DNA of 5,751 nt, from contig JAFVXN010000167.1 of the NCBI GenBank assembly GCA_017501125.1, positions 1 to 5,751 on the forward strand, given 5' to 3'. This DNA is from Clostridia bacterium (GTDB lineage Bacteria > Bacillota > Clostridia > Christensenellales > Borkfalkiaceae). The notes beneath the pieces were generated by a model. It did not search any database. It was not told the DNA's origin and saw only the letters and a program-made list of their open reading frames with translations. The position numbers and the translations under genes were made by a program. Position 1 is the first letter of the stretch; each line of letters begins with the position of its first letter. Positions 1 to 5,526 of the stretch are shown piece by piece.

Positions 1-549
1 CTCATCTCTGCCCTCCCCTCCTTCGTGTTGTCTTTGCAACCGAACACGGCGCGCGTCAAAGGGAAATTTATCCCCTACGTCGTCAGCCGTGCGCTACCAG
101 GCGCGTTCACGATGGCAATCTGCCTTTTGTCCGTCTTTATTATCAGCAAAACTGATTTAGGCTGGTCCTTCGGATTCCTAGAAGAGGTAGTCGTTGACGG
201 CGAAACAAAAATCGCGACAACCAATATTTACAGCGCGACGCTGGTGTTGACGTTGACCTTTACGGGTCTCGTAATGCTGTATCGAATTTGTCAGCCCTTC
301 AACTCCGTGCGCGCGGCACTATTCCTCTCCGTTGCAGTATTAATCGTCGTTTGTTTGGTGGTATTACATTTTGATATCCCGCTCAAACTCGGCACCTTCG
401 AGTGGAAGAACTTGGTCATCGACAACTGGCCGAATATCGAACTACAATTGCCACAATACCTCTTGCTCATCATCTTGGTGCAGGCGGCAATCCCGATCTC
501 CGCGGTGCTCATACGATTCTTCGATATGTTCAACCCTGCAGAAGACTAA
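1..549 (+). CDS. P-type cation-transporting ATPase, C-terminal part (5' end outside window)
   Basis: The reading frame is open from base 1 and ends with TAA at 547-549, giving the last 182 residues of a larger protein. It begins with a segment reading LPSFVLSLQPN followed by RVKGKF and a RALPGA motif. This is the characteristic loop after membrane helix M6 in bacterial cation P-type ATPases of the Ca/Mg/E1-E2 type. Four hydrophobic helices follow at roughly residues 36-50, 77-94, 105-124 and 153-172, consistent with M7-M10. A polar outer loop lies between the first two, and a CQPFN element after the second resembles the M8-M9 loop of this family. The phosphorylation (DKTG) and nucleotide-binding domains would lie upstream and are not visible, so the transported ion cannot be stated. 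GTG at 25 is an internal codon, not the start. The gene converges on gyrA and ends at a hairpin terminator. The assignment rests on motif and topology recognition only. Confidence 0.75.
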   Translation, partial: LISALPSFVLSLQPNTARVKGKFIPYVVSRALPGAFTMAICLLSVFIISKTDLGWSFGFLEEVVVDGETKIATTNIYSATLVLTLTFTGLVMLYRICQPFNSVRAALFLSVAVLIVVCLVVLHFDIPLKLGTFEWKNLVIDNWPNIELQLPQYLLLIILVQAAIPISAVLIRFFDMFNPAED

Positions 550-554
550 CGAAC

Positions 555-587
555 AAAAAACCCTTTCCTTTTAGGAGAGGGTTTTTT
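555..587 (+). terminator. Rho-independent terminator of the ATPase gene (bidirectional)
   Basis: A 14-bp stem (555-568 with 574-587, one G-T wobble at 565/577) closes a 5-nt loop and begins 5 nt after the ATPase stop codon. The outer six pairs are A-T, so the transcript ends in six U residues on either strand. It can therefore also act as a back-up terminator for gyrA transcripts arriving from the right. Confidence 0.88.
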
Positions 588-593
588 AATGTG

Positions 594-677
594 TAATACA
601 TAATGCAAAGTGCATAATGGTGGAAAAATTTTTAATTTCCGCCGCACTTATTCACTTTTCCCTATTACTTCTTACCT
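594..677. repeat. Degenerate heptanucleotide repeats with a central imperfect palindrome
   Basis: Four consecutive 7-mers at 594-621 read TAATACA, TAATGCA, AAGTGCA, TAATGGT. Four more at 650-677 read ATTCACT, TTTCCCT, ATTACTT, CTTACCT, the second set resembling the first in inverse orientation. Between and across them is an imperfect inverted repeat. Bases 609-617 pair with 648-656 (8 of 9), and 619-626 pair with 636-643 (8 bp including one G-T), leaving an A/T-rich loop at 627-635. No coding sequence is apparent. The block sits exactly between two terminators of convergent genes. It may be a degenerate interspersed repeat or slipped-strand tract; function unknown. Confidence 0.5.
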
Positions 678-681
678 ATGC

Positions 682-713
682 AAAAGCGGTGCAGCAATTA
701 CTGCACCGCTTTT
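682..713 (-). terminator. Rho-independent terminator of the gyrBA operon (stem bidirectional)
   Basis: A perfect 13-bp stem (682-694 with 701-713) closes a 6-nt loop. It starts 11 nt downstream of the gyrA stop codon on the - strand. The stem is GC-rich in the middle (GCGGTGCAG) and ends in four A-T pairs, so the - strand transcript ends CCGCUUUUGC. The U tract is short in that direction, but placement directly after gyrA makes this the primary operon terminator. The other direction also gives a usable U-rich tail. Confidence 0.85.
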
Positions 714-724
714 ATATCTTTTAA

Positions 725-3280
725 TTACTCGTCGGAAGTTGCCGCCAAGTCTTCGGGGGAAAGATCCGCCGCCGTCTCCTCGGGCACCTGCGTCTCCGCT
801 TCATCGTCTCTTTCCGTGACGTCTACCGTCGATACGAGACTGCCTTTAACGTTCATCACTCTCACACCACGCGTCGTACGGCCGATCTTGGAGATGGTGT
901 CTGCGTGCATACGGATAATCGTACCGCCCGTCGTGATAATCATAATATCGTCGTTGTCGTCGACTTGTTTCATATTGACGAGTTCACCCGTCACGTCGTT
1001 AAATACGCCTGCCTTGATACCCTTACCGCCACGGTTCTGCAAGCGGTAGTCCTCGATGGAGGAGCGCTTACCGTAGCCGAGCGAGGTGAGGGTGAAGATG
1101 TCCTTCGCCTTATCGACGACGAGCATATCGACGAGCACGTCGCCTTCGTTCAAATCGATTGCCTTGACGCCTTGCGTGCCACGACCCGTGGGACGGACGT
1201 CTTTTTCGCTGAAGTGGATACACTTACCGCTGCGGCTGGCGACGAGAATTTCGTCTTCGCCCGTTGCGAACTGCACGGAGATTAGCCTATCCTCGTCCAA
1301 GAGGTTGATGGCAATCTTACCGTTCCTTGCGATACGCGAGAATTCGCTGGTTGCCGTCTTCTTAATAAGACCGTTCTGGGTAGCCATAATAAGATACCCT
1401 ACGCCGTCCTCTTTGACGGGCAATACCGTCTGAATCTTCTCACCTGCTTCCAGTTGCACGATATTGACGACTGCCCTGCCCCTTGCCGTACGATTCGCCT
1501 CAGGGATTTCGTAGCCCTTAATCGAGTACACCTTACCCTTGGACGAGAAGAGAAGGATAGGATCGTGCGTGCTGGACACGAACATCTTCTCGACGTAATC
1601 CTCTTCCTTGGGTCTATGCGCCGTCAAACCTACGCCGCCGCGCCCTTGCGCTTTGTATTCCGCCACGGGCAAACGCTTGATGTAGCCACCGTGCGTGAGG
1701 GAGATGACGACGTCCTCTCTGGGAATCAAATCTTCGTCGTCGATGGAGCCGTAATCGACGGAAATCTCCGTCTTCCTCGGCGAAGGGTACTTGCCTTTAA
1801 TCTCCGTCAAGTCGTCACGGATAATTTGCATTACCCTGCTCTCGTGGGCGAGGATATCCTTGAGGTCTTCAATCTGCATATGCAGGTTGTTGAGTTCTTC
1901 TTGCAATTTCTCCACTTCCAAAGCGGTGAGACGTTGCAGACGCATTTCGAGGATCGCGTTGGCTTGTTTTTCGTCGAGGACGAACGCCGTCGTCAAGCCC
2001 TCGATTGCCGTCGCCTTATCCTTGGATTGCTTGATAATCTGGATAACTGCGTCGACGTTGGCAAGCGCCAAAACGAGCCCTTCGATGATGTGTGCCCTTT
2101 CCGCCGTTTTGTTGAGGTCAAATCTGGTACGACGGACGATGACTTCCTTTTGATGTTTGAGATAGTATTGCAAAATTTCGAGGAGATTAAGCGTCTTAGG
2201 CTCGGTGCCGTTTTCTACGAGCGCGAGCAAGATGATACCGTCGGAGGTCTGCAATTTCGTCTTCTTGTACAAGGTGTTGAGGACGACCTGTGCGTTGGCG
2301 TCTTTCTTACACTCAATGACGATACGCATACCGTCTCTATCCGACTCGTCGCGGATATCGGCGATCCCTTCGATACGCTTATCCTTGACCATGTCCGCAA
2401 TCGTCTCGATGAGTTTCGCTTTGTTGACCTGATAAGGGATCTCCGTCACGATAATACGGGAGCGAACGTTGCCACCCGTGCCGTATTCCTCAATGTCGCA
2501 TTTCGAGCGGATCACGAGGTTGCCTTGACCCGTCTGGTACGCCTTTTTAATACCGCTCCTACCCATCAGGATACCACCCGTGGGGAAGTCGGGCGCGGGG
2601 ATATATTCCATCAATTCCTCTACCGTAATCTCGGGGTTGTCGATGAGGGCAATCGTGCCGTCTACGACTTCTGCGAGGTTGTGAGGAGGGATATTCGTCG
2701 CCATACCGACTGCGATACCGTCCGCACCGTTGACGAGCAAGTTGGGATAACGCGCAGGGAGGACAACGGGCTCTTCTTCGCTGCCGTCGAAGTTGGGGAT
2801 AAAATCAACCGTTTCCTTGTCCAAATCTTTGAGCATCTCTGCGGCAAGTTTGGTCAAGCGGGCTTCCGTATAACGCATTGCCGCCGCCCCGTCGCCGTCG
2901 ACGGAACCAAAGTTGCCGTGCCCGTCTACCAAGGGGAAGGAAATGGTGAAATCCTGCGCCAAACGCACCAACGCGTCGTACACGGAGGAGTCGCCGTGAG
3001 GGTGATACTTACCCATACAGTCACCGACGATACGGGCGCATTTTTTGAAGGCTTTGTCGTTGTAAAGACCCATCTCGTGCATGGAATACAAAATTCTTCT
3101 ATGGACGGGCTTTAAGCCGTCGCGCACGTCGGGGATAGCACGCGATTTGTTGACCGCCATGGCGTACGCGATGAACGAGCGTTTCAATTCGTCGTCCACC
3201 TCGATATCCAACATTTTGGTCATCGCAAGGCTCTTTTTAAATTCTTCCGTTAATTCCGGACTCGTTTCTTTTTTAGCCAT
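725..3280 (-). CDS. gyrA: DNA gyrase subunit A
   Basis: The 851-residue product is the breakage-reunion and DNA-wrapping subunit of gyrase (type IIA topoisomerase, A2B2), acting on the chromosome to introduce negative supercoils. The N-terminal domain has the DGLKPVHRR motif at 54-62 and the KYHPHGD motif at 91-97. The catalytic tyrosine is Tyr137 in MRYTEARL. NGADGIAVGMATNIPPHNL lies at about 184-202. The coiled-coil arm spans about 390-480. The C-terminal beta-pinwheel runs from about 515 to 825 with box-like elements QGRGGVG (545-551) and QNRGGKG (748-754), which identify GyrA rather than ParC. A 25-residue acidic tail ends the protein. The quinolone positions equivalent to E. coli Ser83 and Asp87 are Ser98 and Asp102, the usual sensitive residues. 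The start is ATG at 3278-3280 because it has a Shine-Dalgarno 6 nt upstream; a TTG 12 codons earlier lies inside gyrB and lacks one. It follows gyrB by 13 nt. Odd residues are Asn44-Lys45, Asp347 and Val550. Confidence 0.97.
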   Translation of the reverse strand: MAKKETSPELTEEFKKSLAMTKMLDIEVDDELKRSFIAYAMAVNKSRAIPDVRDGLKPVHRRILYSMHEMGLYNDKAFKKCARIVGDCMGKYHPHGDSSVYDALVRLAQDFTISFPLVDGHGNFGSVDGDGAAAMRYTEARLTKLAAEMLKDLDKETVDFIPNFDGSEEEPVVLPARYPNLLVNGADGIAVGMATNIPPHNLAEVVDGTIALIDNPEITVEELMEYIPAPDFPTGGILMGRSGIKKAYQTGQGNLVIRSKCDIEEYGTGGNVRSRIIVTEIPYQVNKAKLIETIADMVKDKRIEGIADIRDESDRDGMRIVIECKKDANAQVVLNTLYKKTKLQTSDGIILLALVENGTEPKTLNLLEILQYYLKHQKEVIVRRTRFDLNKTAERAHIIEGLVLALANVDAVIQIIKQSKDKATAIEGLTTAFVLDEKQANAILEMRLQRLTALEVEKLQEELNNLHMQIEDLKDILAHESRVMQIIRDDLTEIKGKYPSPRKTEISVDYGSIDDEDLIPREDVVISLTHGGYIKRLPVAEYKAQGRGGVGLTAHRPKEEDYVEKMFVSSTHDPILLFSSKGKVYSIKGYEIPEANRTARGRAVVNIVQLEAGEKIQTVLPVKEDGVGYLIMATQNGLIKKTATSEFSRIARNGKIAINLLDEDRLISVQFATGEDEILVASRSGKCIHFSEKDVRPTGRGTQGVKAIDLNEGDVLVDMLVVDKAKDIFTLTSLGYGKRSSIEDYRLQNRGGKGIKAGVFNDVTGELVNMKQVDDNDDIMIITTGGTIIRMHADTISKIGRTTRGVRVMNVKGSLVSTVDVTERDDEAETQVPEETAADLSPEDLAATSDE

Positions 3281-3286
3281 TTTTAT

Positions 3287-3295
3287 CTCTCCCTT
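3287..3295 (-). promoter_or_regulatory. gyrA ribosome binding site overlapping the gyrB stop codon
   Basis: On the - strand the gyrB stop TAA runs directly into GGGAGAG, giving AAGGGAGAG six nucleotides before the gyrA ATG at 3280. The site decides the gyrA start. Because it shares two bases with the gyrB stop, ribosomes terminating on gyrB are positioned to reinitiate on gyrA, so translational coupling is likely (inference). Confidence 0.8.
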
Positions 3296-5276
3296 AAATA
3301 TCCAAATCGGTGACAAGAAAAGCGTTCTCTTCGATAAACTTTCTTCTCAGTTCGGGGTTCTCACCCATCAGCATCGTGAACATTTGGTCCGCCTCGGCGG
3401 CGTCTTTCATCGTGACGCGGATAAGAGTTCTCGTCTCGGGATTCATCGTCGTATCCCAAAGTTGCTCTTTACTCATTTCGCCCAAGCCTTTGTAGCGTTG
3501 ATACTCTATCTTCGTCGTAGCGTTCTTATCGTATTCGAGTTTCTCTTCTTCGCTGTACAAGTAGTCGACCACTTCCTTGCCGCCCACCTTGTGGCTCGCC
3601 TTATAGAGGGGAGGCTTTGCCGCGTATACGTGGCCGTGTTCGATAAGCGGACGCATATAACGGAACAGGAAGGTGTACAAAAGGATACGAATGTGCGCAC
3701 CGTCGACGTCGGCATCCGTCATGGAGATGATACGGTCGTATCTCAACTTGCTCTCGTCGAAATCGTCCAAAATCCCGCAACCGAACGCCGTAATCATGGA
3801 TTTGATTTCCTCGTTCTCAAGCACGCGATTAAGGCGCACTTTTTCGACGTTGAGAATCTTACCTCTAAGGGGCAGGATCGCTTGGAAACGTCTGTCTCTG
3901 CCCGTCTTTGCCGTACCGCCTGCCGAGTCACCCTCGACGATATAGATTTCGCAAAGTTCACTACGCTTATCGGCGCAATCGGCGAGTTTGCCAGGGAGTG
4001 CGCTGCTTTCCAGCACGCCCTTTCTCCTCGTGAGTTCTCTCGCGCTCCTTGCCGCGTCACGCGCTTTTTGTGCGGTGATACAGCGAAGGACGAGTTCCTT
4101 TGCCACGGAAGGATTTTCTTCCAAGAAAGTAGCGACGTGTTCGCTGACGCACTTATTGACGAAGGCGCGGATGAAAGAGTTGTTGAGTTTGTCTTTCGTC
4201 TGCGACTCGAATTGCGCGTTGGTGAGTTTTACGGACACGACCGCCGTGATGCCTTCACGCACGTCCTCGCCCGTCAGTTTGTCGCTGTCTTTTAAGATGT
4301 TGTGTTTTCTGCCCGCCTCGTTGATGACTTTGGTGAGCGCCATCTTCAAGCCTTCTACGTGCGTACCGCCGTCGATCGTGTTGACGTTGTTGGCATAACT
4401 GTAGATGACTTCGTTATAACTGTCGTTGTACTGGATTGCCACTTCGCAGACGGTGTCCCCGTCCTTTTCTTCAAAATATACGGGCGTAGGGAAAAGCAAC
4501 TCGTCACGGTTCTTATTAAGTTCCTCGACGAAGGAACGAATACCGCCCTCGTAGCAAAAACTATCTTTTCTTTCTTGACCCGCGCGCGTGTCCTCGAGCG
4601 TGATACGAAGCCCCTTGTTGAGGTAGGCAAGTTCACGCAATCTACCCTTCAAGGTATCGTAGACGAAGACCGTCGTCTCGAAAATATCCGCGTCGGGCAT
4701 AAAGGTGACTTTCGTACCCGTAAGATCCGTTTCGCCCACGATCGTCACGTCCCTTTGCGGTACGCCACGGTTGTACGTCTGCTTGTAAATATTGCCGTTC
4801 TGGTAGACTTCCGCGTCCAACCACTCCGACAATGCGTTGACCGCCTTCACGCCGACGCCGTGCAAACCGGACGACACCTTATAACCGCTGTCGCCGCCGA
4901 ACTTACCGCCTGCGTTGACCTTGGTAAAGACGACCTCCAGCGTAGAGATCCCTTCCTTCGGGTGAATGCCCGTCGGGATACCGCGCCCGTTGTCTTGTAC
5001 CGTACAACTGCCGTCTTGATTGAGGGTGACTTCGATGTGCGTACAGTACCCTGCAAGCGCCTCGTCGATAGAGTTGTCCACGACCTCGTGTACGAGGTGA
5101 TGCAACCCCTTTCCATCGGTGGAGGAAATGTACATACCGGGACGCTTACGGATATGCTCCAACCCGTCGAGAACTTGTATCTGTTCCGCGCCGTATTCCC
5201 CTTCGACTTTCTCCCGTTCAATCGTGGAAACAACCTCTTCCACTGCTACGTTTTCCGTCAATTCTTGTTCTGCCAT
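3294..5276 (-). CDS. gyrB: DNA gyrase subunit B
   Basis: The 660-residue product is the ATPase subunit of gyrase, which uses ATP to drive strand passage with GyrA. The GHKL ATPase domain (about 35-240) has EVVDNSIDEA with the likely general base Glu64 and Mg-binding Asn68, DNGRGI with Asp95, and the GLHGVGV lid at 137-143. The transducer domain carries the QTK motif at 359-361. The TOPRIM domain has EGDSAGG from Glu448, PLRGKILN at 469-476, and DADVDG at 521-526 with metal-ligand aspartates. The tail contains QRYKGLGEM at 593-601 and ends in DLDI, as in Gram-positive GyrB. The long insert of E. coli GyrB is absent. The N-terminus is about 22 residues longer than E. coli's and acidic. The ATG at 5276 is supported by GAAGGAG 10 nt upstream. 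Odd residues: Gln159 where E. coli has Arg136, and Thr458 in AKTGRDR where Gln is usual. It is the first gene of the gyrBA operon. Confidence 0.98.
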   Translation of the reverse strand: MAEQELTENVAVEEVVSTIEREKVEGEYGAEQIQVLDGLEHIRKRPGMYISSTDGKGLHHLVHEVVDNSIDEALAGYCTHIEVTLNQDGSCTVQDNGRGIPTGIHPKEGISTLEVVFTKVNAGGKFGGDSGYKVSSGLHGVGVKAVNALSEWLDAEVYQNGNIYKQTYNRGVPQRDVTIVGETDLTGTKVTFMPDADIFETTVFVYDTLKGRLRELAYLNKGLRITLEDTRAGQERKDSFCYEGGIRSFVEELNKNRDELLFPTPVYFEEKDGDTVCEVAIQYNDSYNEVIYSYANNVNTIDGGTHVEGLKMALTKVINEAGRKHNILKDSDKLTGEDVREGITAVVSVKLTNAQFESQTKDKLNNSFIRAFVNKCVSEHVATFLEENPSVAKELVLRCITAQKARDAARSARELTRRKGVLESSALPGKLADCADKRSELCEIYIVEGDSAGGTAKTGRDRRFQAILPLRGKILNVEKVRLNRVLENEEIKSMITAFGCGILDDFDESKLRYDRIISMTDADVDGAHIRILLYTFLFRYMRPLIEHGHVYAAKPPLYKASHKVGGKEVVDYLYSEEEKLEYDKNATTKIEYQRYKGLGEMSKEQLWDTTMNPETRTLIRVTMKDAAEADQMFTMLMGENPELRRKFIEENAFLVTDLDI

Positions 5277-5286
5277 TTTTTCTTTG

Positions 5287-5293
5287 CTCCTTC
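5287..5293 (-). promoter_or_regulatory. gyrB ribosome binding site
   Basis: On the - strand GAAGGAG lies 10 nt before the ATG at 5274-5276, separated by an A-rich spacer. It fixes the gyrB start. It lies 4 nt downstream of a 10-bp palindrome in the leader, so its accessibility could depend on leader folding. Confidence 0.8.
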
Positions 5294-5297
5294 ACCG

Positions 5298-5320
5298 CTA
5301 TTCCTTTTATAAAGGAATAG
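5298..5320 (-). promoter_or_regulatory. Palindrome in the gyrB leader (hairpin or operator)
   Basis: Two perfect 10-bp arms, CTATTCCTTT (5298-5307) and its reverse complement AAAGGAATAG (5311-5320), are separated by 3 nt. The element lies in the inferred 5' leader, downstream of the -10 and just upstream of the gyrB Shine-Dalgarno. As RNA it would form an A/U-rich hairpin without a U-tail, so it is not a terminator. As DNA it could be a repressor operator. Function is not established. Confidence 0.5.
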
Positions 5321-5336
5321 ACATTATTTCCTTTCC

Positions 5337-5365
5337 ATTATACCATACTTTGTGGAAAAAGGAAA
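5337..5365 (-). promoter_or_regulatory. Probable gyrBA promoter (extended -10, sigma-A type)
   Basis: On the - strand a perfect TATAAT (5337-5342) is preceded by TGG (5343-5345), forming an extended -10 element. A 17-nt spacer leads to a poor -35, TTTCCT (5360-5365), so the promoter probably relies on the extended -10. An upstream A/T-tract region at about 5370-5395 could serve as an UP element. Transcription would start near 5330, giving a leader of about 54 nt. No other good promoter is visible between the upstream terminators and gyrB. Confidence 0.7.
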
Positions 5366-5369
5366 GTAT
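5345..5369. promoter_or_regulatory. Dyad ATACTTT-N11-AAAGTAT across the -35/spacer region
   Basis: A perfect 7-bp inverted repeat (5345-5351 and 5363-5369) spaced by 11 nt covers the -35 hexamer and most of the spacer of the putative gyrB promoter. The position and symmetry fit a repressor operator. No regulator is encoded nearby and the motif is not one I recognise, so this is a candidate only. Confidence 0.35.
5351..5359 (-). promoter_or_regulatory. DnaA-box-like 9-mer in the gyrB promoter spacer
   Basis: Read on the - strand this is TTTTCCACA, matching the relaxed DnaA box TTWTNCACA and differing from TTATCCACA at one base. It lies inside the spacer of the predicted promoter. It may be a chance match in A/T-rich DNA or a DnaA-responsive site. 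Confidence 0.35.
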
Positions 5370-5400
5370 TTGAACAAAAATTTTTCTCTTTTTTGCGAAG

Positions 5401-5409
5401 TTTTCCACA
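5401..5409 (+). promoter_or_regulatory. DnaA-box-like 9-mer, inverted partner
   Basis: TTTTCCACA on the + strand, in opposite orientation to the identical 9-mer at 5351-5359. The match extends to 11 bp (5401-5411 with 5349-5359). The intervening 41 bp are A/T-rich. It immediately adjoins the terminator stem at 5411, so part of the A-run is shared with that hairpin. Confidence 0.3.
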
Positions 5410-5410
5410 A

Positions 5411-5435
5411 AAAAAGGGGTTTTTTACCCCTTTTT
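5411..5435 (-). terminator. Rho-independent terminator upstream of the gyrB promoter
   Basis: A perfect 10-bp stem (5411-5420 with 5426-5435) with four G-C pairs flanked by A-T pairs closes a 5-nt loop. The - strand transcript ends CCCC followed by seven U. It would block read-through into gyrB from upstream and isolates the gyrBA promoter. The + strand reading gives five U, but no + strand gene ends here. Confidence 0.8.
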
Positions 5436-5479
5436 AGTCTAACTTATCGTCCGCGCGCGCCCTCGCGTAAATATTAGAA

Positions 5480-5502
5480 AAAGGGCGAATATATCGCCCT
5501 TT
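5480..5502 (-). terminator. Rho-independent terminator of the dihydrouridine synthase gene
   Basis: A perfect 9-bp stem AAAGGGCGA/TCGCCCTTT (5480-5488 with 5494-5502) with a 5-nt loop begins 24 nt after the dus stop codon. On the - strand it is followed by a U-rich tail, TTCTAATATT. It is the first of two terminators in tandem between dus and gyrB. Confidence 0.83.
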
Positions 5503-5526
5503 CGTTCTTTGATAGATTTTTGCGCG

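Noticed and set aside
1454..3115. 553-codon open frame antisense to gyrA
   Set aside because: It is codon-aligned with gyrA and exists only because gyrA avoids TTA, CTA and TCA. The product is low-complexity, Arg/Val/Asp-rich and without a recognisable domain or ribosome binding site.
3281..3316. Upstream TTG start for gyrA (12 extra residues)
   Set aside because: It lies inside the gyrB 3' end in another frame and lacks a Shine-Dalgarno. The ATG at 3280 has a good one and gives a normal-looking N-terminus.
725..5276. Topoisomerase IV (parE-parC) instead of gyrase
   Set aside because: The A subunit carries GyrA-box-type motifs and a six-blade-length C-terminal domain, and the B subunit has the GyrB-type ILNVEK sequence, so gyrase fits better.
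3081..5312. Long antisense open frames of 404 and 336 codons opposite gyrB
   Set aside because: They have the same codon-bias origin, being aligned with gyrB codons and separated by the single TTA at Leu328. No family resemblance was seen.
5277..5410. Replication origin upstream of gyrB
   Set aside because: Only two relaxed DnaA-box matches and an A/T-rich stretch are present. There is no box cluster and no dnaA, dnaN or recF neighbour; dus is upstream instead.
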